Shown: positions 9,998 to 21,143 of the stretch, piece by piece
How the letters are laid out: every line of letters begins with the position of its first letter
How positions within the stretch are numbered: the stretch's first letter is position 1
DNA from: Lepidostoma basale
Taxonomy: Eukaryota; Arthropoda; Insecta; Trichoptera; Lepidostomatidae
Direction: 5' to 3'
DNA length: 64,000 bases
Assembly: GCA_022606425.2 (NCBI GenBank)
Contig: JAHDVF020001328.1
Span: 218,600-282,599 of the forward strand
The notes under the pieces: generated by a model
What the model saw: the letters and a program-made list of their open reading frames with translations, nothing else
Databases searched by the model: none
What the model was told of the DNA's origin: nothing
Translations under genes and position numbers: made by a program

Positions 9998-10585
9998 TCT
10001 TCTTCACTTTTGGTAGACTCAGGAGTCTGTTATTTCAGGCGGGTCCTCTTGAGACGCTTAACTCCAGCTTTCTCTCCACCGTTTCGGGGGTCTTCCTGAT
10101 CGGCGTTGTCCGTTTGGCGTTCCATGGAGAGCTATGTGTGGTATCCTATTTGAGCTCATCCTTTCTACATGTTGATGCCAGTATCGCCGTCTTTGACGTC
10201 CCCATCTGACCACATCTTCGACCTCGCAGATTTCTCGAATTGCTGTATTCCTAACTCGATCACGTAAGGTCTTGCCAGCTATAGCGCGTAGTGTATTCAT
10301 CTAGGTTGTCCTGAGCATGCTCTTTGTCTTGACAGTGTCTGCCCTCGATTCAATGCCATATGTAAGGATTGGTCGCACACAGGTTTCAGGCAGCCTGCAA
10401 CCGCTGCGGCCTTATCTACCTGTGACCTTACTTCTCTGGGGAGGTCATTAGAGCTGGTTACTTCACTTCCGAGATATCTGAATTGGTCCACCTGTTCAAT
10501 TTCCTCAAGTTTATAAAAATAGATCTTTACATCTTGCAGAGCAGACACTGCACTAACATCTAAGAGCAGCAGAAATGAAAACATT
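9998..10585 (-). mobile_element. LINE-C 3' portion, two frames
   Basis: Minus-strand frames at 10297-10584 (EQVDQFRYLGSEVTSSNDLP, then REVRSQVDKAA) and 10058-10300 (LRAIAGKTLRDRVRNTAIRE, VVRWGRQRRRYWHQHVERM, GRPPKRWRESWS) are successive parts of one LINE C terminus, displaced by an internal deletion. The plus-strand TCTTCTTCTTC at about 9998 is the (GAA)n tail. Confidence 0.8.
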
Positions 10586-10702
10586 GTGACCTTTCGTGGG
10601 TAGAAGCTTTAGAGATAGGATGCCCAACGAAAAGATTCGCAGATGATGAAGATTTGCAAAATTGTTGATGATTGAATTAATGATTCCAAGCGATGACAGT
10701 GT

Positions 10703-10806
10703 GATTGTCACACTGTCTTTGACCTGGTATATAATTCACGTGACAATAAAATGGCGATAGATTAGCTACCCATCATATGTCAAGAGAATCAATATGATAG
10801 CTATAC
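10703..10806 (+). mobile_element. SINE-1 body fragment (unbroken reference)
   Basis: Runs through CACACTGTCTTTGACCTGG, CACGTGACAATAAAATGGCG and CATATGTCAAGAGAATCAAT. It is the uninterrupted version of the site split at 6558-6779. Confidence 0.8.
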
Positions 10807-11221
10807 CCTTTACATCGATTTGACTCGCGTTGTAATGATGTGAAAAGCGTTTCAATAAAATATAGTTTTTTTCTTTTTAGAGGTTTGATTTTGAAACTGG
10901 CTACATTTTTTCTACAGACTGTCAATTTAACAGTTGATAGTTGATTTGTAGTCAGTACGTTTTGCCGTTTTATTCAGTTGCTTAATAAAGATGTCGAAAA
11001 TTGGACACGATTGCGCTTCATTGGAGCTAGCCGTGGCGCTCATATGCCCGAAATCATATTTAAACAATAATGGCAAAAAATTATCTATTAAATAAAACCA
11101 ATAATCTAGACATAAACATTATTTTAATGTGTGTTTTTTTTTTTCATTTTGAATTTGTATACCTCTAAATAAAACACCATTTATATAACTATGTGTATAA
11201 GGGTGTTATTATTAGGTATAC
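10807..11221. other. Unassigned AT-rich stretch
   Basis: No gene, RNA or repeat recognised. Confidence 0.4.
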
Positions 11222-11365
11222 ACTACACTACATTCGTAATCGGAAAAATCGACGAGCGTGTATGTTACGGTGTAGAGGAATCTCAAGAGGTATGCCAGGA
11301 TCGAGAAGTATGGTGGTCCATCCTCTCTGCCTGCCCCTCAGAAAAACGGCATGATGGTTTGTAAG
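11222..11365 (+). mobile_element. LINE-A 3' terminal fragment
   Basis: Covers only the last block: RCRG-SQEVCQDREVW-like codons, CCATCCTCTCTGCCTGCCCC and AACGGCATGATGGTTTGTA. The tail is a single GTTT; a Y MITE begins 12 bp further. Confidence 0.75.
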
Positions 11366-11376
11366 TTTTATGGTAT

Positions 11377-12277
11377 CGTCACCTGAGAGTAAGAGGGTTC
11401 CAACTAACAAAATTTCACATATGGCTTTTTTTCGTGAAAAGGGTTCTTACTAAGCTTATCTATACGCAAGGTATATAGAATAATATGGTAAGATATTGCG
11501 CACGTAGCATGCTATCCCTTTCTAATAATTTGCTGTCAAGTGACGTCATGTGGTGAACTCGAAATCGAAACGAAACTATAAACAAACCTAAATAACTATA
11601 AACAAGCTAAATCAAATGGAGTTGATTTGCCATATCCAGTTAAAAATCTTTTTTATCGATGTAAAATGTTTTTCAAAATAAGAACAATGAACTTAAAGCT
11701 CATTGAAGATGCTAACTCTAAAAAAAGAAAAATAAAAAAAACAATAACTTAAATAAAGAAAACGATTTGTCATAATTTATTTAATACAATTACAAAAACT
11801 TCTTTTAATTAGACGTAATAAATAAACAAAGAAAAATTCCATACCCAATGTATAAATATATACTCAACTCATACTACACAACCTAATGCTTGGGTCTCCA
11901 CGTGACGTAGCTGCGCAGTAGATGTCAAAAATAAAACGCGGAATATCTTACCATATTTATTCTACATACTTTGATCTATACGTATAATTAAAAAAAACAA
12001 GTAATAGTATCGTCATTTTGATGTTACGAAAAGAATCAAGTTCCATCTGATCATTCAAAACAGACGATTCACTGAAGCAGAATTCATTTAAACTTAGAAC
12101 TTTAATATTCCAACTGTTGCCAGACAAAATTTACACGTTTCTAGGTAAAAGAATCTCTGGAAATTGGAATAAAACCCTTTTATTCCAAGATACATACCCG
12201 AAACCAACAAAACTTTGACTTCATTTTTCTCAACTTTTTACTTTTGTCAGTTGGAACCTTCTTTCTCTCAGGTGACG
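11377..12277. mobile_element. Y MITE, interrupted by a 507-bp element
   Basis: Starts CGTCACCTGAGAGTAAGAGG and ends with the inverted form CTTTCTCTCAGGTGACG. A second copy at 55644-56001 is uninterrupted and closely similar throughout. If the ends are taken one base further out, flanking TA dinucleotides are present, which would suit a Tc1/mariner-type element, but the superfamily is not established. Confidence 0.8.
11467..11973. mobile_element. TIR element nested in Y, 9-bp duplication
   Basis: Flanked by perfect ATCTATACG direct repeats (11458-11466 and 11974-11982); the empty site exists at 55730 in the other Y copy. Ends are imperfect inverted repeats of about 35 bp: CAAGGTATATAGAATAATAT inward from the left, CAAAGTATGTAGAATAAATA from the right. 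A 9-bp duplication suits Mutator-like elements; an 8-bp family cannot be excluded. No coding capacity. Confidence 0.85.
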
Positions 12278-12534
12278 ATATGTAGATCTAAATTCATATA
12301 TCTAACTCAAGGTATTCCTGGCATTTGAAATTCCGCCGTCTAATGTTACGTGATAATAAATACAGAGGTGTATATTTATATTATGAGAGACAGGTGAAAT
12401 AGGACGTCTCTTGCCAAACTTCACTCATCTTTTAGTCAAGTAAATTCGCATACTTAAGCCTCAAATAACTTAATTAATCACAAATAACACGAATGTAACA
12501 TCTACATAACTTCATAAATATATTATTATTCTAT

Positions 12535-13660
12535 TATTAGTTGTTTCTTGAAGAATAATGAAAAACTCCATATTAAATAATTCATATGAATGGAAACTTC
12601 AGTTTTCTAGATGTTTTATTATATTTTATGGGAATGACATGTTACGCCCTTCTAAGACATTATTAAATGACGAAACTTCAACTCGTTGCATTTTATATAC
12701 ACTAGTATCCAAAAAAGCTAGAATGGCAGTGCACAATGGTGTTCTTCTACCCACCCTAATGTATGGAAGCGAAGCATGGAACTGGTAAAAGAAGGATGAA
12801 AGTAGAATAAATGCAGTTGAAATGAGATCTCTTAGACGAATGTGTGGATACTTTGTGTATGATAGAGTATCGAATGAAAATATAAGAAGTGAATGCGGTG
12901 CAAATGATGGTGTCATGAACAAAATAATGAAAGGATCATTAAGATGGTTTGGACATATGGAAAGAATGAATGAAGAAAGAATGGTAAAAAAATTATATGT
13001 TAATGATGTAAATGGAACCAGAAATAGAGGAAGACCGAGTAAAACGTGGCACGATCAAATAAATCAAATATTGAATGTCGGCCATGTGAGGAGTCAGAGA
13101 AATCGACGCGCGTGCATGACACGATGTATGAATGTTGAGGAAGCGAGAAAAATATGTCAGGAAAGAAAAGTGTGGCAGTCTATTCTTTCTGCCTACCCCT
13201 TCGGGGAGACGGCGTGATGGTTAGTTAGTTAGTTTAGTTAGTTTAGTTTAGTAAATGGAGCAGAATATGGTAATTACCAAGAATTATTTGGGTAGGTCCA
13301 GTAATATTAGATAGTGTTTCTTGGAACTCATTAAGAAATTTTATGACAATGATTACATAGTTATGGGATACTAAATGATATTATATAAATCAAAAATAAG
13401 TTATTTGAGGTAGGACGAAATAAAGTGTTTCTAAGTAAAACGTCTTCTTACGAATTGTTTACAAATGATTTTACATATTTCAAGGTGACTTATGATTCTA
13501 AGTTACCATATTCTACTCCATTTACTAGTGTATATAAACTGCAACGAGTTGAAATTTCGTCACATTTGATAATGCAATAGAAGGGCGAAACACGTTATTC
13601 CCATAAAACATAATAAAACTTTTAGAAAACTGGCGTTTTCATTCGTATTAATTATTCTTA
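12535..13660. mobile_element. G foldback element split by LINE-A
   Basis: The left arm (about 12541-12707) and right arm (about 13515-13655) are inverted copies containing AAACTCCATATTAAATAATT, AGTTTTCTAGATGTTTTATT and the GCCCTTCTAAG / TAGAAGGGCGAAACACG segment. Without the insertion it would be about 580 bp. Comparable arms occur at 14917, 39840, 51410 and 56030. Confidence 0.8.
12708..13248 (+). pseudogene. LINE-A C-terminal copy inserted in G
   Basis: 5'-truncated at CCAAAAAAGCTAGAATGGCA. The coding frame has TAA where other copies read CAA in WNWQKK, then stays open from 12822 through RSLRRMCGYFVYDRVSNENI, RWFGHMERMNEERMVKKLYV, GRPSKTWHDQINQIL to SAYPFGETA and the stop, followed by GTTAGTTAGTTAGTTTAG. 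The insertion splits ACTAGTA of the G element; TAGTA may be the target duplication. Confidence 0.9.
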
Positions 13661-13727
13661 CATATTATTTAGTATTTATTTATTAATTTATGAACCGTAA
13701 AAAAACATAACGGTAACGACAACAAAC

Positions 13728-13788
13728 ACTGTGCGAACCAAGGGTCTACTAAGAACTCCGGAGATGAAGGTCCTAAGATCAATTACAC
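13728..13788 (+). mobile_element. LINE-C short fragment
   Basis: TGTGCGAACCAAGGGTCTAC and GGAGATGAAGGTCCTAAGAT match 7990-8040. Cut off at ACCGAAGGTC. Confidence 0.65.
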
Positions 13789-13834
13789 CGAAGGTCACCT
13801 CCAAATAAGGTTTTTATATAAATATTCCGGACAG

Positions 13835-13912
13835 CGCAGGATAGGGAGGAGTTTACCAGAGTGATCGCCAACGTCGGGGGGACCTGACAGGGCACTTTAA
13901 GAAGAATATGAA
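13835..13912 (+). mobile_element. LINE-H 3' end fragment
   Basis: GCGCAGGATAGGGAGGAGTT, GTGATCGCCAACGTCGGGGG and GACCTGACAGGGCACTTTAA with a short AGAAGAA tail, as at 59470-59521. Confidence 0.7.
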
Positions 13913-13914
13913 TA

Positions 13915-14487
13915 TTTAATAAATGAACAATGTTACAAATTCTCCCTCCAAACTGAGTTAACTTTGAACTTATAATTGTTTATTTTATAGATAACATAAT
14001 ATGGCGTGTTACCTAGCAAGTTGAAATATATGACGCCCTAAAAATTTAACAAAATTTCTAAAAAACGGTATTTTTCATTTATGATAAATATGTGATATGC
14101 ACCTTGGATTCTAATGCAAAAAAATATTATCGAAATTAGAATAACCTAACACACCTAACATATACAAGTCTGTCAACATTAATAATGTGGGTTCACACTT
14201 GCACTTCGATATTAATCACAGTTCCTACCTGTACAAGTGTCAACGTCGCAATTATTTAAGGAGATATAAATCAATGTAAATTGCATAGTTATTTTAATAT
14301 GAACCAGCTTCATAATACAATGTAGAGTGTATTCAAATTTTGATGTCTGCAATGGATCGAGTCATCATTTATGTCGTTTTTAGAAGATTTTTTTTATAGT
14401 AGTACTACCCCTTGTCTCAATGCCATATGCCAATACAAATCAGTCAAACGCAGGTTTAGTATACTCGCATTTTGCTATTCTTTAACT
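13915..14487. other. Unassigned AT-rich stretch
   Basis: Nothing recognised. Includes several short AT-rich direct motifs but no open frame of note. Confidence 0.4.
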
Positions 14488-14916
14488 GCCTAACTAACTA
14501 ATTAACCATTACGCCATTTCCCCTAAGGGAGAGAAGATGGATCGCCAAACTGTTCTATCCTGACATAACTCTCGCGCTTATTCTACATTTACACACCGTG
14601 ACACGCACGCTCGTCAATCGTTACTACTTCGAATATAGCCGCCTTTCTGTTTTTGGTTAATTCGGTATTGTTATGTTTTCCTTGGCCTTCGTTCCATGCG
14701 TCCAAACCATCTTAGTGACACTTTCTAAATTTTATTTAGGACGCATTCATCCGCCTTACATTCCTTTCTAACTTCCTCATTGGGTATTCTATCATACGTT
14801 GTTTGTCCGCACATTCTTCTAAGTGATCTCATTTCTACGGCATTTATTCTTCAATAATAACTACATAATAAATAATGGTCGGCACTAGAACCCCATTGTG
14901 CACTGCTATCATTGCT
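14488..14916 (-). mobile_element. LINE-A fragment, (GTTA)n end, internally deleted
   Basis: The tail is CTAACTAATTAACC on plus. Minus reading reaches the WNW region, which is disrupted by an insertion or deletion near 14850-14878. Homology returns at GGTCGGCACTAGAACCCCAT and is then cut by a G hairpin. Confidence 0.8.
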
Positions 14917-15146
14917 TCATTTATTGTTTCTTGAACAATGATGTAAAACTCCATATTAAATAATTAATACGAATGAAAACGTCAGTTTTCTAGAAGTTTT
15001 ATTATATTTTGTGGGAATGACATGTTTCGCCCTTCTAAGGCCTTCTAAGGCATTATCATGATAATGCCTTAGAAGGGCGAAACATGTCATTCTCATTAAA
15101 TATAATAAAACTTCTAGAAAACTGATGTTTTCATTCGTATATCTTT
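14917..15146. repeat. G foldback element, near-perfect hairpin
   Basis: Left arm through AGTTTTCTAGAAGTTTTATT and CATGTTTCGCCCTTCTAAGG, loop at about 15050, right arm the inverse through AGAAGGGCGAAACATGTCAT to GTTTTCATTCGTAT. The left arm extends about 50 bp beyond the right. The arm motif resembles the hammerhead-like GAAAC arrangement. Confidence 0.8.
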
Positions 15147-15380
15147 GCTTCGGTTGTTTTTCAAAACGCATTTTCAAGCATCCGGCCACAAAAGCGGGTT
15201 TGGTTGATTGTTCTTACGTCTTCTTCACAAGTTGATATATTTTTTAATAATCTGATATTTTGAATAATCAGATATTGAATAACCTGATATTTAATAATCT
15301 GATGCCATTCCACATTTACTCTACTTTATGTTTCCTTCTGTGTCCCACACTTCCATATTCCACTTCTATTTATTTAAAAT

Positions 15381-15485
15381 GAAAGAATGGACTGCCACAC
15401 TTTTCTTTCCTGACATATTTCTCTCACTTCCTCGACATTCATACATCGTGTCATGCACGCGCATCGATTTCTCTGACTCCGAATT
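15381..15485 (-). mobile_element. LINE-A 3' fragment without tail
   Basis: GAAAGAATGGACTGCCACAC to TTTCTCTGACTCC on plus is the end of the LINE-A coding region. It is joined abruptly to LINE-I at about 15490. Confidence 0.75.
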
Positions 15486-15494
15486 GGCCGAAAG

Positions 15495-15785
15495 GCCAAT
15501 CAGAGAACAAGTCGTTAGACACAAATGGTAGTGGATTGGTCACACCGAACTCGGATCGGAACCCAGCCTGCATCGCTCAGGGCGCACTGGACTGGTCCCC
15601 TATGGGAGGAAGGAGGAAGCGTGGCTGAACTAGAGCCACCTAGAGAAGAGCCCTGCAGGACGAGGTTAAAGCAGCGGGCCTCACTTGGGATGATGTTAGG
15701 CATCAGGCATGCGATAGAGTCGGGTGGAGAAGGTTCCTTGAGGCCCTATGCACCACGGAGGTGTGACAGGACAAAAATAAGAAGA
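15495..15785 (+). mobile_element. LINE-I C-terminal fragment
   Basis: Translated in pieces: PIREQVVRHKW then WIGHTELG, a KEEAW-like block, and DRVGWRRFLEALCTTEV before a stop and a short AAGAAGAA tail. The pattern matches LINE C termini with a W-GH, R-R-TW and DR--WR-- order. One copy only in this window. Confidence 0.65.
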
Positions 15786-15878
15786 ATAACTTACTAACTA
15801 ACAATATTTTTAAAAAGACTAACATCGTGCACTAACATACTGAGCAGAAAATAGCTCATTATTATAAAGAAGGAATCT

Positions 15879-15948
15879 GGTCGTGTCCAGGCTCGAACCC
15901 AAGTCCCCTAGATTAGGAGTCAAGCGTTCTATCCCCTAGACCACCACC
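15879..15948 (-). pseudogene. tRNA-Arg(CCT)-like sequence, SINE head or pseudogene
   Basis: 70 nt on the minus strand folds as a rough cloverleaf: acceptor pairs GGTGGTG with CACGACC (one mismatch), A box TGGTCTAGGGG, anticodon loop CTCCTAA giving anticodon CCT, B box GGTTCGAGCCT. The T stem is poor and no intact CCA-side context is seen. A decayed relative with the same downstream CCAGATTC extension lies at 41715-41803, which favours a tRNA-derived repeat over a working gene. Confidence 0.55.
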
Positions 15949-15954
15949 CGATGT

Positions 15955-16478
15955 TTTACGTAATTTTAGTGTAATTACGCTGTCCAGTGAGGTGCGCAGA
16001 AAGAATTGAAGAATTGATGACACATTGTTCTGTCCTGACATACTTTTGTCAAGATGCCACCAACGTTAAAAAATCAGAATTAAAAATTACACAAAAAAAA
16101 GGTTTTACAAGAAGCAATATGTTTTTTTGAATTCTTTAAAATAATGGCGTAATTTAAAAGCTTATTTCTACAAGAATAATTCGCTGAATAATTTGGCTAA
16201 ATGCCGTTGGAATGGAAAACAATAAATTTACAGTCAAAGTGCGAATCTTTGCATTTTAATACGTAATAAAACCGCTGATATTTAACGGACTAAAGAATCA
16301 AAAGCTCTTTTAAAAATGATCGTTAAAGCTAAAAGCTCCGCATGAAAGCGTAATGCATTCATGGAACATTTATTTTCAGAGTTAACTTTTTGTCTTACAG
16401 TTTATGAAGTGTTATTTTATGTGTTCAGTGCCGTTGCCAAACACATTTTTTTCGGTTTTCGATTTAGAATTAATGTTG
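15955..16478. other. Unassigned stretch
   Basis: A faint LINE-A-like minus remnant at 15985-16045 (GTGCGCAGAAAGAATTGAAG, TGTTCTGTCCTGACATACTT); otherwise nothing recognised. Confidence 0.4.
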
Positions 16479-16725
16479 TTTAAGATATGTAGAAGATATC
16501 GTGCGATGGGGAAGACTGAGAAGACGCTATTGGAGAGATCATGTGGAAAGAGCATGTTCTAAAAGAGCGATAAATATAGCCGCAAATAAAGTACCAACAG
16601 GAAATCGACCTGCAGGAAGACCACCTAAAAGATGGTCAGACAGTTGGACATCTGCATCCCAGAAACAGGCTCCGAGAAATAGCAGGACACAGTCCTTAAT
16701 TAAGCAGAAGAAGAAGAAGAAGAAT
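16479..16725 (+). mobile_element. LINE-C 3' end with (GAA)n tail
   Basis: An open frame encodes RWGRLRRRYWRDHVERACSK, then VPTGNRPAGRPPKRWSDSWT and a stop, followed by AGCAGAAGAAGAAGAAGAA. It is 5'-truncated and the least damaged LINE-C tail in the window. Confidence 0.85.
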
Positions 16726-17055
16726 TTATTAAATCTTAATAAATGTTCATTGTAAGTAGTGAAAAATTAAAAAATCTTTATAGTAAATATTTAGTTTTAT
16801 TCCATTTATTCTTTAGTTTTGACCGGTTTAAGTAGATAGATGGCAGCGAGAGAAAAAAAAGTATTATTCATTTTACAGATTTTAATTAATTGTTTGACAC
16901 CGTTCACAATGAAGCTCTGGTTCCAGAGTACATGTATGTAAATTGTACAATATAATTAATAGGTTGTCACACATAAAAAAATCTAGTTTATAGTAAACTT
17001 TAGAGAATATAAAAGAATATTTCGGACATCCAAAGAGAATATTTTCAACTCTTTT

Positions 17056-17695
17056 AGCGAAAGAAGGAAACATGACAGTCTGCAACATTGGTGTAAACGG
17101 CGCAAATCTGGAACAAGTGGATGAATTTGTTTATTTAGGAAGTATCTTTACAAAGGATGGGAGAGTGGGGAAGGATATTGAAAAAAGAGTTGGGGTAGGC
17201 AACAGAGTAAATGGTGCACTTAAAGTTGTCATCGCAAACAAAAGCCTATAAAAAAAAACTAAGATGGCAGTGCATAATGGTGTTTTTGTGCCGAACCTTA
17301 TGTATGGAAGTGAAGCATGGATCTGGCAAAAGAAGGATGAAAGTAGAATAAATGAGATCTCTTAGACGAATGTGTGAATACTCTGCGTACGATAGAGTGT
17401 CGAATGAAAATATAAGAAGTGAATGCGGTGCGAATGAAAGTGTTATTAACAAAATAATGAAAGCTATTATAGATATAGAGGAAGACCAAGGAAAATGTGG
17501 CACGATCAAATCAATCAAATATTAAATGTTGGTCACGTGAGGAGCCGGAGAAATCGACGTGCGTGCATGACAAGATGTATGAATGTAGAGGAATCGAGAG
17601 AAGTGTGTCAGGACAGAACAGTGTGGCGGTCCATTATTTCTGCCTACCCCTCCGGGGAGACGGCGTGATGGTTAGTCAGTTAGTTAGCTTAGCGA
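17056..17695 (+). mobile_element. LINE-A C-terminal portion, (GTTA)n tail
   Basis: Begins with MTVCNIGVNGANLEQVDEFV, has a stop after IANKSL, and a deletion of about 18 nt that removes the AVEM codons (NKMR-like) near 17350. A further deletion after 17460 removes the RWFGHMERM block. It ends PSGETA and GTTAGTCAGTTAGTTAG. The YADD box is absent. Confidence 0.85.
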
Positions 17696-17699
17696 ATAT

Positions 17700-18150
17700 A
17701 AATCCGAACCCTAGTCATTACGCTTCTGCCTGGTTTGGCACGCGCCATCTGTGTTTCACACAGCAATTAAAATGGCTAAAATCGAAACATTACACTTTAA
17801 ATTTATAATAATTGCTATAACAATATTGACATTATTGCTATTCGGAATATAACACTTAAGTCTGTTAGGCGATATAACAATTAATATATAACCATTCCTT
17901 GTATTGTGACGGGAATACAATAAAACGGCCATATCAAACAGTATAACTATTTAATACAATAGACAAAGAAAATGTAATATGCATTTTGTGTATACGAGTA
18001 TAAATATTTTTTTAATAAAAATTTGGATAGAATTTTAAGTACCGGAGCAAAATAACAGTTGTTTAGAAATAACATAAACAATACATTTTTAAGTATAAGA
18101 ATATACTAGGGTTTTTTTTATTGAAGGTTAAGGCGTTAACACTAGAGAAT
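17700..18150. other. Unassigned AT-rich stretch
   Basis: No gene or repeat recognised. Confidence 0.4.
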
Positions 18151-19127
18151 TCCATTGTTAATTTGGAACGAGATTTGTAGCACTATTTATATGTTGAAAT
18201 GGTCGAGCAATTTAAATACCTTGGCAGCATTATCACTAAAGCGCTTGACCCGGACATTGAAACAAAATGCAGAATTGAAGTTGAATGAAATGAGAACCTT
18301 CTTTTGCTACGATAATCTTAACTTGAAACTCCGACTTATTGATTAAGTGTTATAAATGGTATGTTCTACTATATGGCTGCGAAACCTGGACTCTAAAAGT
18401 GAATGTAATGAACTGTGGATATAGCGCAGAATGCTCCGTATAACGTGGACCGATAGAGTTAGTAATGCAGACCTACTACAGAGAGCCAGAGCCAATGGAG
18501 AGCTGTTGTCGAGAGTGAAAATAAGAAAGGTCTCATATTTGGGTCATGTGCTAAGGGGAGAAAAATACCACCTCCTTCGACTGATTCGACTGACTTTCGA
18601 GAACTCGGCCGTGCTAGAGGGTGTTGGTCTTTTTGTCCCTGATAGATTTCTCCGACATCGACAGCACAGATTGTTTTACCAACCGGCCGCCAGAACCAAT
18701 CTGCCTCTGGTGACACCGGTGGGAAGAGCAATTAGTCTGCTGAACGCGGTCTCCTCGGAGATCGACGTCTTTTATATTATTGAAGGTACGTTCAGGGGAC
18801 AAATACTCTTGACTTTAGAAAGTATGTTGTCTTCCTAATGTCTAACCATCTCTAATGCGTTCCTGGTACTTTGTTGTATTTTTATAATATTTTACCTGTA
18901 CTCAATAGATGCCTTAAACATTTTCATGTTTGTAATGTCTTTTGAGTTAATAAACTGATTTGATTTGATTTGATTTGATATTAATGGGTAAAGTGGATGG
19001 ACGTCGGGGAGTTGATAGAAGGCAGCTGTCCTGGCTGAGGAACATTGAAGAGTGGGCAGAAATTACAAGAGTTTTGCTGCAGTGATCCCCAACGTTGGGG
19101 GGACCTGACACGGCACCGAAAGAAGAA
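18151..19127 (+). mobile_element. LINE-H 3' portion, split by LINE-B
   Basis: 18151-18587 covers VEQFKYLGSIITKALDPDIE, LNLKLR, then TWTDRVSNADLLQRARANGE and KVSYLGHVLRGEKYHLLRLI. The LINE-H text continues at 18979 with MGKVDGRRGVDRRQLSWLRN and ends at GACCTGACACGGCACCGAAA with GAAGAAGAA. LINE-B occupies the gap. Several frameshifts are present upstream of 18431. Confidence 0.8.
18588..18978 (+). mobile_element. LINE-B 3' end inserted in LINE-H
   Basis: Encodes FENSAVLEGVGLFVPDRFLR, then RAISLLNAVSSEIDVF and ends LESMLSS, followed by the 3' UTR and a TGATTTGATTTGATTTGAT tail. It is fused in frame to the preceding LINE-H codons, giving a continuous 135-codon chimeric frame at 18431-18838. I read that as a by-product of insertion rather than a gene. 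Confidence 0.85.
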
Positions 19128-19261
19128 GAACTATATCCCCTTTACTTATTAAATATTTTTATAAACAAAATATTTCGAATGTGACCTACATACTCAGGTG
19201 TAAATAACTATATCTAAACTATGAAAATGTAACTAAACCTGTGGATGGAAACATTAAGTCT

Positions 19262-19838
19262 AACTTAACTAACTATCTAACTTACCATCGCGCCGTCTCA
19301 GATTCATTCGCTCAGAAAGAATGGTCTGACACACTTTTCTTTCCTAATATATTTCTCTCACTTCCTCAACATTCATACATCGCGTCATGCACCCGCGTCG
19401 ACTTCTCTGACCCCTCACGTGGCCGACAATCAATATTTGATTTATTTGATCGTGCCACGTTTTCCTCGATCTTCCTCTATTTCTAGTTCCATTTACATCG
19501 TTAATATATATTTTTTTACCATTCTTTATTCATTCATTCTTTCCATGTGTCCAAACCATCTTAATGATCCTTTCATTATTTTGTTCATAACACCATCATT
19601 CGTACCGCATTCACATTTCTTCTCCATTTATTCTACTTTTATCCTACTTTTGCCAGTTCCATGCGTCGCTTCCATACATGTGGGTCGGCACGAGAACACC
19701 ATTGTGCCCTGCCATTTTAGCTTTTTTCTATAGGTTTTCGTTTGCGATGACAACTTGCACCATTCACTTTGTTACCTGCCACAACCCTTCTTTCAATATC
19801 TCTCTCCACTCGTCCATCTTTTGTAAACATGCTATAAG
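19262..19838 (-). mobile_element. LINE-A C-terminal portion
   Basis: Plus-strand AACTAACTATCTAACTTACC is the decayed tail. Minus reading runs through SAYP, RGRP-KTWHDQ, RWFGHMERMN, WNW and a WQ-rich block back to the GNKVNGAS region near 19790. Frame-broken. Confidence 0.8.
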
Positions 19839-19839
19839 G

Positions 19840-20270
19840 CTAACTTTCTATATATTAATTGTTTTTGATATATAAATCAGATGAGCAATGCGTCTAAGTC
19901 AAGTAATTCCACTCAGATCTCAAGAGTCATTAATCAATAACTCTGCCTGCCAGCGCAGTGCAAGGAGATATTTAACCAATATTTGATAAGTATAAATGGC
20001 GTAGTGATGCATATTATTTGAGGTGCAGCGGGAGTGGGTGTGCGAATGACGTGATCCGCGAATACCAAGTAATATGATAAGTACAGTTATAAATGGAAAA
20101 TAATCGCGCTAATCGAGGGACTTTGAAATTCCGCGTAAACGGAATTCCTAATAAAAAATCCGGGATAAATGAAGGCTGGACATTAAAAAGGTGCCAAGTG
20201 TACTAAAAGTTGAACATGAGTTTTTGATGCCAATTGGTCTTAAAAATAAAGGCTAATAATAATAATGCTT
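19840..20270. other. Unassigned stretch
   Basis: No feature supported. Confidence 0.4.
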
Positions 20271-20360
20271 TCTTCTTTTTCAAAAAAAATCTTGGACTTA
20301 TTCACATTCATCATCAAATCACATGCATACCTCATAAATACTAGACATCGGGGATTGTTT

Positions 20361-21125
20361 TATCTTTTACGAGAGCATTGAGAACTATAAAAGATACACG
20401 ATGAATAAACAGCAATTGGCACATGTATCCACTATGAAAGATCTCGGGATCATCTATGAGAGTAGATTAACTTTTCACGCTCATGTTGAGAGAATTTGTG
20501 TCATTGCGCTGAAGATGTTGGGCTTCATCATTCGGACCCGAAGGGTTTTCAGAGATCCCAATGTGCTCAGAGTACTATACAATTCATTGGTTCGGAGCAG
20601 ACTCGAAACTGGTTCTGTGATATCGAAACTGGTTCTGAGTCCGCACGAGGCGAGATATTCCCTTATGCTGGAGAGGGTTCAGAAAAAAATTCTGAGGTAT
20701 CTCTACGTGGCTATCCATGGCTCTATCCCAGAGCGATTATTTTGTGAATGTTGGGGTCTGATTCTCTGCAGCTTCAAAAATACGGGTTTCTTATAACCCA
20801 TTTCTTTAGATTAATAAGGAGATATTTTGAAAACTCAGCCGTGCTGGAGGGTGTAGGTCTTTTTGTTTCCGACAGATATCTCCGACAGCGCCAGCATAGA
20901 TTGGTCTTTCTTCCAGCCGCAAAACCAACCTGCCTCTAATAATGCCGGTAGGAAGAGCAATCAGTTTGCCGAACAATATTACATCGGTGATCGACGTCTT
21001 TCATATTAGTGAAAATACGTTCAGAAGAACAATACTCTTAACTTTAGAGAGTATCTTGTCTTCCTAAAGTTTAACCATCTCTCATGCGTTCCTGATTCTT
21101 TACCCTTTCATATGTTATCTGAAAC
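20361..21125 (+). mobile_element. LINE-B C-terminal portion
   Basis: The open frame 20401-20796 encodes NKQQLAHVSTMKDLGIIYES, RVFRDPNVLRVLYNSLVRSR and MLERVQKKILRYLY. A frameshift then leads to 20797-20939 with RRYFENSAVLEGVGLFVSDR and a premature stop. The 3' UTR stops near 21125 with no (TGATT)n tail. A short duplication repeats the SKLVLS codons near 20625. Confidence 0.85.
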
Positions 21126-21143
21126 TGATAAATAATTGTTGCT

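Noticed and set aside
15879..15948. Functional tRNA-Arg gene
   Set aside because: Poor T stem, an acceptor mismatch, and a second decayed copy with the same flank point to a repeat or pseudogene.
18431..18838. 135-codon open frame as a gene
   Set aside because: It is LINE-H sequence running in frame into an inserted LINE-B end; both halves match decayed copies elsewhere.
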